This document shows positions 15,294 through 22,844 of a stretch of 25,262 bases of DNA, in pieces. A program made the position numbers and the translations under genes. The first letter of the stretch is position 1, and every line of letters begins with the position of its first letter. The stretch spans positions 1 through 25,262 of the forward strand of contig JAZSKY010000050.1 in the NCBI GenBank assembly GCA_045535095.1, read 5' to 3'. The notes beneath the pieces are model-generated. The model did no database searches, was not told the DNA's origin, and saw nothing but the letters and a program-made list of their open reading frames with translations. The DNA is from SIG672 sp045535095 (lineage in GTDB: Bacteria; Bacillota; Clostridia; Oscillospirales; CAG-272).

Positions 15294-15989
15294 ATGGAAC
15301 TCGTAGCTAACAGCGGAAAAGAACTCATTTGCACCTTTGAGGGAACTGACTATGCAAGACATGCGGTCAAAACGCACTTCGTTGAGATCGGAGAGGACTA
15401 TATCGAGATCATAAAGCAGTACGTTGAGCCTATATATCAGGAGGGCGATTTCATCTCGATAAGCGAGAGAATCATCGCACTCTGCCAGAGAAGAATCGTC
15501 ACCAGAGAGGAGCTGAAGATCGGCTTCTGGGCGAAGTTCCTCTCCAAATTCGCTTCCCACCCCGACACGGGCGTAGGAGTCGGCGAGACTATCAAAATGC
15601 AGTACGCGATAAAGAAATGCGGACTTCTCAAGGTCCTTTGGGCGGCATTTGCAAGTGCTGTCACAAAGCTCTTTGGCAAGCGCGGAGTATTTTACGAAAT
15701 AGTCGGACCCGAGGTTGCAGGACTTGACGGATTTTACGATCACGTATGGTCGGAATACCGCGACATCGGAATCGAGATTCCCGAAAAGCCCTTCGACGTT
15801 TGCAACGAGATCAAGGAAAAGCTCGGCATTTCCTGCATGATCGTTGACGCAAACGATCTCGGTCAGGAGATACTCGGCTACTCGGACGACCTCAAGGGCA
15901 ACGAGGCTCTTCTCAAGACGGTTATCAAGGACAACCCCACCGGTCAGGGCAGACAGCAGACTCCTATCGTGCTTATAAGAAAGGTTTAA
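15294..15989 (+). CDS. CofE-like F420-0:gamma-glutamyl ligase family protein
   Basis: This 231-residue soluble protein starts at the ATG at 15294, 9 nt after AAAGGA; an in-frame TTG at 15276 is less likely. Segments KTHFVEIGEDY (26-36), EGDFISISERI (50-60), VDANDLGQEILG (184-195) and DNPTGQGRQQTP (213-224) fit the F420_ligase (PF01996) fold as it occurs in Clostridia. Classical CofE adds glutamates to coenzyme F420-0, with GTP and metal, but this group lives in organisms not known to make F420. The family name therefore does not settle the reaction, and a different gamma-glutamyl or amide ligation is possible. It is followed 21 nt later by the AIM24-like gene from the same promoter, which suggests a linked role. 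Confidence 0.75.
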   Translation: MELVANSGKELICTFEGTDYARHAVKTHFVEIGEDYIEIIKQYVEPIYQEGDFISISERIIALCQRRIVTREELKIGFWAKFLSKFASHPDTGVGVGETIKMQYAIKKCGLLKVLWAAFASAVTKLFGKRGVFYEIVGPEVAGLDGFYDHVWSEYRDIGIEIPEKPFDVCNEIKEKLGISCMIVDANDLGQEILGYSDDLKGNEALLKTVIKDNPTGQGRQQTPIVLIRKV

Positions 15990-16010
15990 GTCTGAAAAAA
16001 GGTTAACGTT

Positions 16011-16745
16011 ATGATAGATTACGAAATAGAGGGCGGAAATCTGCCCGTAGTTATATGCCACCCCGTAGCGGGACAGACCCTTTGCACCGAGCGCGGCGCG
16101 ATGAGCTGGATGAGTCCCAACATGAAAATGGAAACAAACACGGGCGGCGGAATCAAGAAGATGTTCGGCAGAATGTTCTCGGGCGAGTCTATATTCCTTA
16201 ACGAATATACCGCAGAGAGCGGCGTTGGTATGATCGCGTTCGCATCAAGCTTCCCCGGATCGATAATTCCCTACCACGTTACCGAGGGAAACGGAATCAT
16301 CGTGCAAAAGCGCGGATTTCTCGCAATGGAAAAGGGTCTTGAGCTTTCGGTATACTTCCACAAAAAGCTCCGCAAGGGCTTTTTCGGCGGCGAAGGCTTT
16401 ATTATGCAGAAGATCAGCGGAAACGGACTCGTTTTCCTTGAGATTGACGGATACTGCAAGAAATATGAGCTTTCCTACGGCGAAAGCATCATTCTTGACA
16501 CGGGATACCTTGCCGCAATGAGCGAGAGCTGTACTATGGATATTGACACGGTCAAGGGATTTAAAAACGCGCTCTTCGGAGGCGAGGGACTCTTCCTCAC
16601 GAGAGTTACCGGTCCCGGCACGGTTTACGTTCAGTCTATGCCTCTCGCAAACACCGCAAAGGCTATCGAGCCATATCTCGACATTCCCACGCAGAGCGAG
16701 TCAAGCGGCGACGGCGGAGGAATCAATATCCGTCTTGGAAATTAA
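16011..16745 (+). CDS. AIM24 / TIGR00266 family protein
   Basis: This 244-residue protein is built mostly of short beta strands with glycine turns, as in the AIM24/TIGR00266 family (double-stranded beta-helix-like fold). Duplicate blocks FFGGEGFIMQKISGNG (about 124-139) and LFGGEGLFLTRVTGPG (about 190-205) show the internal repeat of that fold. The region MSPNMKMETNTGGG and the Gly-rich tail are also typical. AIM24 in yeast mitochondria affects membrane architecture; in bacteria the function is unknown. The ribosome-binding site is AAAAAGG, 8 nt upstream. It is the second gene of the CofE-like operon and is followed by a terminator. Confidence 0.88.
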   Translation: MIDYEIEGGNLPVVICHPVAGQTLCTERGAMSWMSPNMKMETNTGGGIKKMFGRMFSGESIFLNEYTAESGVGMIAFASSFPGSIIPYHVTEGNGIIVQKRGFLAMEKGLELSVYFHKKLRKGFFGGEGFIMQKISGNGLVFLEIDGYCKKYELSYGESIILDTGYLAAMSESCTMDIDTVKGFKNALFGGEGLFLTRVTGPGTVYVQSMPLANTAKAIEPYLDIPTQSESSGDGGGINIRLGN

Positions 16746-16748
16746 AAC

Positions 16749-16778
16749 AAAAAACTGCGATAAAAATCGCGGTTTTTT
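16749..16778. terminator. Bidirectional intrinsic terminator
   Basis: AAAAAACTGCGAT (16749-16761) pairs with ATCGCGGTTTTTT (16766-16778) around AAAA, with one T-G pair. It separates the AIM24 gene (+) from the zinc-ribbon gene (-) that ends at 16781. Confidence 0.92.
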
Positions 16779-16780
16779 AT

Positions 16781-17263
16781 TTACAAAACGATCAAAACGG
16801 TCAGCGCAGCGGCAAGTGCGAATGCACAAAAAGCCACTATCGCAACAAGCAGCCAGAACGGCAATATTTTCACCTTGAAGCGTCTTTGACATTTCGGGCA
16901 GGTGACAGAGTGCTTTCCTCTTTTTCTCGGCAGTCTGACGATCGCCTTGCAGGAGGGGCATTTCTTATAGACCTTTTTGGGCGAGTCCTTGACTCTATCG
17001 AAAAGAAGCTTCCAAAAGGACTTGAATTTCTTTTTCAGCGCGAGGAATTTGAGGTTTTCCTGATTTCTTGCGTAAATATTGCGCGAGAACATACGGAAAA
17101 AGGACCATATCATAAGAGCGGTCGCGCCGATATATATTATAAGGCTCTGCGCTATAAGATTTAAAAGATAGAGCACGATATACGTCCACAAAACAAAGTT
17201 TGAGAGCTGATCTGCTCCGTATCTGCCGTACATAAAGCGCGCAAGTCTTTCTCTGAATTTCAT
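16781..17263 (-). CDS. Zinc-ribbon membrane protein of unknown function
   Basis: This 160-residue protein has two closely spaced hydrophobic helices (about 22-38 and 40-56), a basic middle part rich in Lys and aromatic residues, a CxxC...CxxC zinc ribbon (Cys102, 105, 122, 125; CPSC and CPKC), and a C-terminal helix (134-158). I do not recognise a named family beyond 'zinc-ribbon membrane protein'. The ribbon between helices suggests a metal- or nucleic-acid-binding platform on the membrane. The ATG at 17263 was chosen over an upstream in-frame start at 17383 because a promoter lies at 17294-17322 and GGGTGG precedes the ATG. It appears to be a single-gene unit. Confidence 0.8.
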   Translation of the reverse strand: MKFRERLARFMYGRYGADQLSNFVLWTYIVLYLLNLIAQSLIIYIGATALMIWSFFRMFSRNIYARNQENLKFLALKKKFKSFWKLLFDRVKDSPKKVYKKCPSCKAIVRLPRKRGKHSVTCPKCQRRFKVKILPFWLLVAIVAFCAFALAAALTVLIVL

Positions 17264-17293
17264 TTTATCCACCCTTTGTATTTTGCTATAATA

Positions 17294-17322
17294 ACTATAC
17301 CACCGAAAAATTAAAACTTCAA
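17294..17322 (-). promoter_or_regulatory. Promoter of the zinc-ribbon gene
   Basis: On the - strand -35 TTGAAG (17322-17317) and -10 TATAGT (17299-17294) are 17 bp apart, 31 bp before the ATG. Confidence 0.7.
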
Positions 17323-17351
17323 GAATTATTTTGAAATAATCTGTATAATAA

Positions 17352-17385
17352 AAATGAACCGCCCACGAAAAAGGGCGGTTCATTT
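17352..17385 (-). terminator. Intrinsic terminator of the rubrerythrin gene
   Basis: AAATGAACCGCCC (17352-17364) pairs perfectly with 17373-17385 around an 8-nt loop. On the - strand a T5 run follows. It lies just past the rubrerythrin stop at 17392. Confidence 0.93.
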
Positions 17386-17391
17386 CATTTT

Positions 17392-17931
17392 TTAATAATT
17401 TTCAGCCTTTACCTGGAAATAGGACTGGGGGTGTACGCAAACGGGGCAAACCTCGGGAGCCTTCTGTCCGATCATAATGTGTCCGCAGTTGAGGCACTGC
17501 CAGATAACGTCGTTATCCTTGGAGAATACGATCTCGCCCTCGATATTTGCAAGAAGCTTTCTGTAACGCTCCTCGTGCTCCTTCTCGATCTTTCCAACCG
17601 CCTCGAAGAGGAATGCGATGTGGTCAAAGCCCTCTTCCTTTGCTTCCTTTGCAAAGGTAGCGTACATATCGGTCCACTCATAGTGCTCGCCTGCCGCTGC
17701 ATCTGCAAGGTTGATCTTGGTGTCGGGAATTCCGCCGTCGTGGAGAAGCTTGAACCATATCTTTGCGTGCTCCTTCTCATTTGCTGCGGTCTCCTCAAAG
17801 ATGTTCGCTATCTGAACGTATCCGTCCTTCTTTGCCTTGGATGCGTAGTAGCTGTACTTGTTTCTTGCCTGCGATTCGCCTGCAAACGCCGCCATAAGAT
17901 TGGCCTCTGTTCTTGATCCTTTAAGTTCCAT
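17392..17931 (-). CDS. rbr: Rubrerythrin
   Basis: This 179-residue cytoplasmic peroxidase protects anaerobes from hydrogen peroxide. The N-terminal ferritin-like domain holds the di-iron ligands: Glu19 (AFAGES), the ExxH pair Glu52/His55 (NEKEH), Glu85 and Glu96, and the second ExxH Glu116/His119 (EKEHE). The C-terminal rubredoxin-like domain has CLNC (146-149) and CPVC (162-165) for one iron. Length is slightly below the classic 191 residues and fits the short clostridial type. The start follows AAAGGA by about 10 nt. It lies 39 bp after the YhaN-like gene in the same direction, so it may be read from the sbcD-like promoter as well as from a weak promoter of its own. Confidence 0.97.
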   Translation of the reverse strand: MELKGSRTEANLMAAFAGESQARNKYSYYASKAKKDGYVQIANIFEETAANEKEHAKIWFKLLHDGGIPDTKINLADAAAGEHYEWTDMYATFAKEAKEEGFDHIAFLFEAVGKIEKEHEERYRKLLANIEGEIVFSKDNDVIWQCLNCGHIMIGQKAPEVCPVCVHPQSYFQVKAENY

Positions 17932-17970
17932 TTTAAAAATTCCTTTCGTTTTTTATATTATTATCGGTTT

Positions 17971-20277
17971 TCAGAGCATTATATGCTTCGACTCGCCGAC
18001 TTTTTCCATAATTTTTGCATCTCTCTTCTGGCTTGTGAAGAGGAACACCTGTGTTCCCGACTTTGCTACGTCGTCAAGCACGCCGAAGGTCTTTTCAAGT
18101 CTGTCGTCGTCAAGACGGGCAAACGACTCGTCGAATATCATCGGGGGCTTTTCCTTGCCGAAAAGAAGGGAGACGAGCGCGAGACGGAGGCTGACGTACG
18201 CAAGGTCCTTCGTTCCCTCGCTGAGATAGTCTATATCGCGCGTTACGATGTTTCCAACGCCGCTCGTATCAACTCCGTACGCAAGCGAGATATTCTCGTC
18301 AACGCCGAGCTGTGCGTATTTTCCGCCCGTGCCCTTGCCCATTAAGTTACTTGCATACATTGCAAGTCTGGGGGATACCTCGGTGCGGAGCTTTTCAACC
18401 GCGTCCGAAATGGTCGTGTGCGCGAGCATATAGGCATCGTGGCAAAGCTCGTATTCGTCCTTTTCTATCGTGAGACGGGATATTTCATCGGAAAGAAGCG
18501 TGGGATCCTCCGCGCTTGCAGAGAGTCTTGCGATCTCAAGATCGACAAGGCGTATCTCGTCGGACAGCTCGCGATTTTCTGCGCTTCTGCGCTCAAAATC
18601 GTGTCTTGCAGAGGACTCTGTGCCCTCCTCAAGATTTCCGTACTCCGCACTTTCCTCAAGGAATGCGCTGATCTTTTCGCGGTCGTATCCGTCAAGCGTG
18701 AGCGCGAATGCGTCGCGAGCCGACTCTGCTCTGCTTGCCTCGTCGGAAAGCTCTGCGAGTCTCAAAACGAACGCTCTTGCATCGGAAATAGTCGATTTGA
18801 TGCTTTCCTTACCCGAATATTCTCTTTTCCAGCTCGAAAGAAGCTCTTTTGCCTCGTTTTCAAGCTTTTCCTTTTCGGCGTTCAGCTTCTTGCGTTTATC
18901 CTCGCACGAGGCAAGACTTCCCTCGTACACGCGCTGGCGGTACTGTCTGTCCGAGCTTGACGCAAACCTTTCTGCTATCTCGTCGGACGAGAATGCAGAA
19001 TATCTATCGAGAATTTCTCTGTACTTTTTGAGGTTAGAGAAGGAATAAACGGTCATAAATACCGAAATGGCAAGAAGTGCTACGCCTGCGCCGACGGCTG
19101 CAATCCCGAGCGATGCGGCGCTGAGAGAAATGAAGAGATAAACCGATATTGCCAGAGCCAGAACTCCAAGCACGCAGAGCGAAACGCCGAGCGCGAAGGT
19201 CTTTTTGCGCTTTGACAGATAAGATTCTGCCCTCATTCTGAGTGCCTCGATGCCACCGTCCTCGTTCACCTTTTTGATGAACGCGCGATCCTCAAAGGAC
19301 ATCTTGCTATCGCCGAGAGCCTCTCTGTCGAGATCGTTTTGCTTTATCTGTGCGCTTATATAGTCTATTTTCGTGCCAAGCACCTCAAGACTGCTTATAT
19401 ACGGCTCACTCGGGACAAAACCCTCGCCTGAGTTTTCACCAAGAAATTCCTCGTGCGCGACCTTTGCCTTTTCGGCAGAGTCGCAAAGAGTATCGTAATA
19501 CTCAAATCTTGAAAGCTTTTCCGTCTCCGATGCGCGCTCAAGCTGTTTTTCAAGCACTAAAAGCGCTTCCTTTTCGGTTTCAAATTTCTCAGAAAGATCT
19601 CTTCTCTCGCTTTCGCGCAAAATGAGAATGCCGTTGTCCGAGCGCGCTCTCTCGCGGCGGCGCATAAGATCGTCTATCTTATCCTCAAGATCGTGTATCT
19701 TTCCGCCTCTGCGTACCTTGTATTTTAAAATAGCGCGCGCATCGTCAAGCTTCTTCTGTGCGGCGGCTGTACTGACAGTTTCGTCGCCTGAAAAAAGCAT
19801 ATTTTCAATAGCGGCGCTGACAGTTTTTCCGTTCACCTTGCCGCCGTCCGCCTGACCGACGTATGCGCTCTGCGAAAACGCTTCCTCCTCTACACCGAAG
19901 AAGAGACGTCCGGGATGCTCTCCCTTGAAGCACTCAGATCCGTTTGCGAGGTCGATTATCTTCACACTCTCGCCTCCGCTGACCTTTGCCGCGGGACGTA
20001 CCGAGCGCTCTATTCTGTATCTTTTATCGCCGCATCTGAAGGTGAGCGAGCCTGCCGCGATATCGTTTTCCCAGCTTTTGAAGCGGCGCGCCTCGGAAAG
20101 AGACGAGCTTTGCGATGCTTTTCTGCTGAGTCCGTAGAAAATAAACTTGATAAATGCGCCGAGGGTGGTCTTTCCCGCCTCGTTAGGGCCTTCAATTATG
20201 TTGATGCCCGAGTCAAACGAGCAAGCGAAATTCTTATACGAGCCGAAGGACTCGATAGCAATACTTTCAATATACAT
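17971..20277 (-). CDS. YhaN/SbcC-like SMC-type ATPase with membrane hairpin
   Basis: This 768-residue Rad50/SbcC-related ATPase has Walker A GPNEAGKT (30-37), Q-loop YVGQ (139-142), long coiled-coil segments (about 175-355 and 415-650), signature YLSEGTKDL (684-692) and Walker B MIFDES with Asp716-Glu717. In place of the zinc hook (CxxC) in the middle, two hydrophobic helices (360-384 and 388-413) are present, as in Bacillus subtilis YhaN. It should pair with the nuclease encoded just upstream to process DNA ends or hairpins, perhaps at the membrane. The start at 20277 follows GGAGGA by about 7 nt and lies 14 nt after the nuclease stop; an in-frame GTG at 20295 overlaps that stop and is less likely. 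Confidence 0.88.
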   Translation of the reverse strand: MYIESIAIESFGSYKNFACSFDSGINIIEGPNEAGKTTLGAFIKFIFYGLSRKASQSSSLSEARRFKSWENDIAAGSLTFRCGDKRYRIERSVRPAAKVSGGESVKIIDLANGSECFKGEHPGRLFFGVEEEAFSQSAYVGQADGGKVNGKTVSAAIENMLFSGDETVSTAAAQKKLDDARAILKYKVRRGGKIHDLEDKIDDLMRRRERARSDNGILILRESERRDLSEKFETEKEALLVLEKQLERASETEKLSRFEYYDTLCDSAEKAKVAHEEFLGENSGEGFVPSEPYISSLEVLGTKIDYISAQIKQNDLDREALGDSKMSFEDRAFIKKVNEDGGIEALRMRAESYLSKRKKTFALGVSLCVLGVLALAISVYLFISLSAASLGIAAVGAGVALLAISVFMTVYSFSNLKKYREILDRYSAFSSDEIAERFASSSDRQYRQRVYEGSLASCEDKRKKLNAEKEKLENEAKELLSSWKREYSGKESIKSTISDARAFVLRLAELSDEASRAESARDAFALTLDGYDREKISAFLEESAEYGNLEEGTESSARHDFERRSAENRELSDEIRLVDLEIARLSASAEDPTLLSDEISRLTIEKDEYELCHDAYMLAHTTISDAVEKLRTEVSPRLAMYASNLMGKGTGGKYAQLGVDENISLAYGVDTSGVGNIVTRDIDYLSEGTKDLAYVSLRLALVSLLFGKEKPPMIFDESFARLDDDRLEKTFGVLDDVAKSGTQVFLFTSQKRDAKIMEKVGESKHIML

Positions 20278-20291
20278 ATCTTTTCCTCCGA

Positions 20292-21440
20292 TCACTCAAA
20301 ATCTATTATCTCGCCGCCGGAGAGCGCGGCAAGTCCGTATCTGAGCGCCTTGGACGCTATCGCGCGCTCGCGCGGATCGTCACTTTTAAGCTTCGGGAGA
20401 AGCTCTCTGAAGAATGCGCCCTTGACAGTCAGGTCTCCTGCGAGATATTCGCAGTCGAAAAGGGGGACGGTCTCGTTTACTATCTCCGTAAAGAATGTTT
20501 CGGGAAGAGCGGCGCGGATCTCGTCCGCGTTCACCTTCGCCTCGGGAGAAACGTCACCCGTTATGATAACGCGAAGAAGGGTGCGCTCGTCACAGGATGT
20601 GCGCGAGATGGCGTCTGCCACTCTTGCACATATCTCTTTATCGTCAGACGCGCCCGTAACGCTTACCTTTTCCACCTTGTAAACTCTCGCGGCAAGAGGC
20701 ACGAATTCGCTGACAAGCACCGCTCTCAGGTTTTTCTTTTCAAGAGTTGAAAAGATAGCGCCCCGCTCTCCGCAATCGTGGAAGCTGAGTCCCTCGAGCG
20801 AGCCTGAGTATGCGTAGTAGGTATCCTCGACCTTTAACAGCTCGGTGCCGTTATGGACGTGACCGAGAGCCACGTAGTCAAACCCCGACTCGCCTATCTG
20901 CGAGAGCGTGATAGGACAGTTTGCACTCGTTTTACTGTAAATATCTGCGTGCGCGCAGAGGATATTGATGCCGTCTCCGCAGTAGTTAGCGCCACCCGAA
21001 AGAGGGCTGTACTCAAAGCTCTGCGAGTTGAAGGCGTAGCCGAAAACGTTTACAGTTTCGTTATCCTCGCCCACGTTTTCAAAGGTGATCTTTTCTATTG
21101 ACGTGCTTTTAAAAATATGCACGTTGCTCGGAAAATCGGTCTTTTCCCACACGCTGTCGGGCGAGTAGTAATCGTGATTTCCCGGTGTGATTATGAATCT
21201 GCATTCGGGATACGATGCAAAAAGAGAAGCCGCGAGATCGAGCGTGTTTTTAGTTACGTTTCGTCTGTCAAAAAGGTCGCCCGCGATAAAAACGAAATCT
21301 GCTCCGAATTTCTTTGCCTCGTCTATAAGGCGCGAAAATGTCTCGCGAAGCTCGGCGCGGCGCTTTGCCGCCTTTTGTGCGTTTTCCATCGCAAACGGAC
21401 TGTCAAGATGAAGATCCGCGGTGTGAACGAATTTTATCAT
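20292..21440 (-). CDS. SbcD/YhaO-like metallophosphoesterase (DNA exonuclease)
   Basis: This 382-residue member of the Mre11/SbcD group carries all the metal-binding motifs: DLHLD (9-13; Asp9, His11), GDLFD (54-58), GNHD (87-90), His164 in AHADIY, and GHVH (193-196). The rest is a C-terminal accessory domain. Such proteins cut DNA ends in a Mn-dependent way when bound to their Rad50-like ATPase, which here is the next gene. Length and gene order match the Bacillus yhaO-yhaN pair more closely than sbcD-sbcC. The start follows GGGAGAGG. Its promoter (21485-21513) is well formed and opens the operon yhaO-like > yhaN-like > rubrerythrin. Confidence 0.92.
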   Translation of the reverse strand: MIKFVHTADLHLDSPFAMENAQKAAKRRAELRETFSRLIDEAKKFGADFVFIAGDLFDRRNVTKNTLDLAASLFASYPECRFIITPGNHDYYSPDSVWEKTDFPSNVHIFKSTSIEKITFENVGEDNETVNVFGYAFNSQSFEYSPLSGGANYCGDGINILCAHADIYSKTSANCPITLSQIGESGFDYVALGHVHNGTELLKVEDTYYAYSGSLEGLSFHDCGERGAIFSTLEKKNLRAVLVSEFVPLAARVYKVEKVSVTGASDDKEICARVADAISRTSCDERTLLRVIITGDVSPEAKVNADEIRAALPETFFTEIVNETVPLFDCEYLAGDLTVKGAFFRELLPKLKSDDPRERAIASKALRYGLAALSGGEIIDFE

Positions 21441-21484
21441 ATAGCACCTCTCCCTGTTTTTATGATTTTATCGTACTTAATTAT

Positions 21485-21513
21485 AATATACCATAGTTTT
21501 TGCCGAATTTCAA
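21485..21513 (-). promoter_or_regulatory. Promoter of the nuclease-ATPase operon
   Basis: On the - strand -35 TTGAAA (21513-21508) and -10 TATATT (21490-21485) are 17 bp apart, about 45 bp before the ATG at 21440. Confidence 0.85.
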
Positions 21514-21537
21514 CAATTTTTTATCCAAAAAACGCAA

Positions 21538-21568
21538 AAAACGGAAAGAATATAATTCTTTCCGTTTT
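21538..21568 (-). terminator. Intrinsic terminator of the acidic surface-protein gene
   Basis: AAAACGGAAAGAA (21538-21550) pairs perfectly with TTCTTTCCGTTTT (21556-21568). On the - strand it is followed by a T-rich tail. It lies 4 bp past the stop codon at 21573. Confidence 0.93.
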
Positions 21569-21572
21569 GTCT

Positions 21573-22004
21573 TTATTTCTTCGTTTTTGAGCAGTCTCGC
21601 TTTGAGCATGAGGGTATCATAATAAGAGTCAGTATGACCGCCGCAAGCGCAATTATTATCGCGATAATGAGTCCCGTATAGTTGAATTTTCTGCCGCTTT
21701 CCTCATTATCCTTTGTGACGTCGTGTCCCTCGTCAGGCTTGGCGTTTTCCTTGTCAGGCAAGATCTCAGGTGTCTCGTCAGGGGTGTCATCGGGAGCAGG
21801 TACTGTCTCGTCCGGCGTGGGGACTATTCCCTCCCCTACGTCACCGTTATCCGTATCGGGAATAAGATTCTCGCCCTCGCGGATAATATCTTCGCCGATC
21901 TTAGGGAGGCTATCGTTTGCCGCGCAAGCAAACGACGAAAGCGCGCATATCAGCGCAAAACAGACGAAAAACGAAAGAAGTCTCTTTTTTATCTGCGTAT
22001 TCAC
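21573..22004 (-). CDS. Small secreted acidic protein with C-terminal membrane anchor
   Basis: This 143-residue protein has no family I recognise. Residues 1-29 are a signal peptide (KKR, hydrophobic core, FACA-A cut site). Residues 30-105 are acidic and Pro/Asp/Glu/Thr-rich, with PTPDETVPAPDDTPDETPE-like repetition near 62-80, and are probably unstructured. Residues 110-130 form one transmembrane helix, followed by a short basic tail with two Cys (PSCSKRDCSKTKK). No LPXTG signal is present, so anchoring would be by the helix. The start is a GTG at 22004, preceded by AAAGGA 10 nt upstream. It follows the methyltransferase gene by 77 bp, possibly as the last gene of that operon. It may act as a surface stalk or spacer; function is unknown. 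Confidence 0.75.
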   Translation of the reverse strand: MNTQIKKRLLSFFVCFALICALSSFACAANDSLPKIGEDIIREGENLIPDTDNGDVGEGIVPTPDETVPAPDDTPDETPEILPDKENAKPDEGHDVTKDNEESGRKFNYTGLIIAIIIALAAVILTLIMIPSCSKRDCSKTKK

Positions 22005-22060
22005 TATTATAAATTCCTTTCATTTGAAATTCATAAATAGTTTTAGCAAAAAAGAGACTT
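21978..22060 (-). promoter_or_regulatory. 13-bp inverted repeat enclosing a ribosome-binding site and start codon
   Basis: AAGTCTCTTTTTT (21978-21990, inside codons 5-9) is the exact complement of AAAAAAGAGACTT (22048-22060, in the leader). In the mRNA the two arms would enclose the ribosome-binding site and GTG start of the acidic protein in a 57-nt loop. Part of the match comes from A/T runs, so chance is possible. Confidence 0.35.
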
Positions 22061-22081
22061 TTATTTACGTTTATTTTTTCC

Positions 22082-22843
22082 TTATTTTTTACGCGCAACG
22101 AAATAGTGCCTTTCGTCACATTCGGATATGCTGATTCCGTCCTTTTTCGAGAAATCAAAATCGGGACTGATAATGCAGACCTCAAATCCGTTTTTCTCAA
22201 GAAGGCTTGTCAGCTCGAGGTCGGTATAGAGATACTCTCTCTGCGTTTCGCCGCTTCGTGTATAGCTTCCGTCAGGATTTTTGATAAAGAACGTAAGGTC
22301 AAAATCGCAAAGACGTCTGCGGCTTGAATAAAAATTCTGCCATACGCAGAAAACGTCCTTTTCATCGTAGGTGTAGCTATTATTTCCGTATATATTTTCA
22401 AATTTATATTCGGTATTAACGTCGAAAAAGAGGTATCCGCCGCTGACGATATGCTCGCTCGCGCGAGCAAAAAAGCTATCGAGCGCGGCAAAGGAAGAAA
22501 TATAGTTCACGCTGTCAAGACAGCAGACGGCGGCGTCAAAGCACTCACCGAGCGTAAGAGCGGTCATATCCTGACAAACAAGCAGAGGGTAAAATCCCTC
22601 GTCCGCGCAGCTTTTCTGTGCTACCGAGAGCATTTCGCTTGAAAGATCAACGCCCGAAACGCGGTAGCCGAGTCTTGCAAGGGCGAGAGTCATTTTCCCC
22701 GTACCGCAGGCAATATCGAGAATGCTTGCCTCGGAGGTGACTCCCTTTTTCTTCAAAAATTCGGATATTTCACGCGCCCACTCGCCGTATTCGACGCTAT
22801 CGTTGAGGCGATCGTAAAACTCCGCAAGAACGTCGTATCCCAT
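22082..22843 (-). CDS. Class I SAM-dependent methyltransferase
   Basis: This 253-residue cytoplasmic enzyme has a Rossmann-type SAM-binding fold: motif I LDIACGTG (42-49), the acidic end of strand 2 in GVDLSSEM (64-71), CQDM (90-93) and a motif IV-like CCLDSVNY (108-115). The opening YDVLAEFYDRLND is typical of the Methyltransf_25/YjhP-like group that acts on small molecules. Substrate cannot be told. The ATG at 22843 is chosen: it starts 1 nt after the stop of the upstream membrane-protein gene (TGA-T-ATG), which shows translational coupling, while an earlier in-frame codon at 22888 would overlap that gene by 44 bp. Confidence 0.9.
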   Translation of the reverse strand: MGYDVLAEFYDRLNDSVEYGEWAREISEFLKKKGVTSEASILDIACGTGKMTLALARLGYRVSGVDLSSEMLSVAQKSCADEGFYPLLVCQDMTALTLGECFDAAVCCLDSVNYISSFAALDSFFARASEHIVSGGYLFFDVNTEYKFENIYGNNSYTYDEKDVFCVWQNFYSSRRRLCDFDLTFFIKNPDGSYTRSGETQREYLYTDLELTSLLEKNGFEVCIISPDFDFSKKDGISISECDERHYFVARKK

Positions 22844-22844
22844 A

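Noticed and set aside
17431..17916. A 161-codon + strand frame opposite rubrerythrin
   Set aside because: Rubrerythrin on the - strand is unmistakable; the Leu/Val/Cys-rich antisense product is a shadow.
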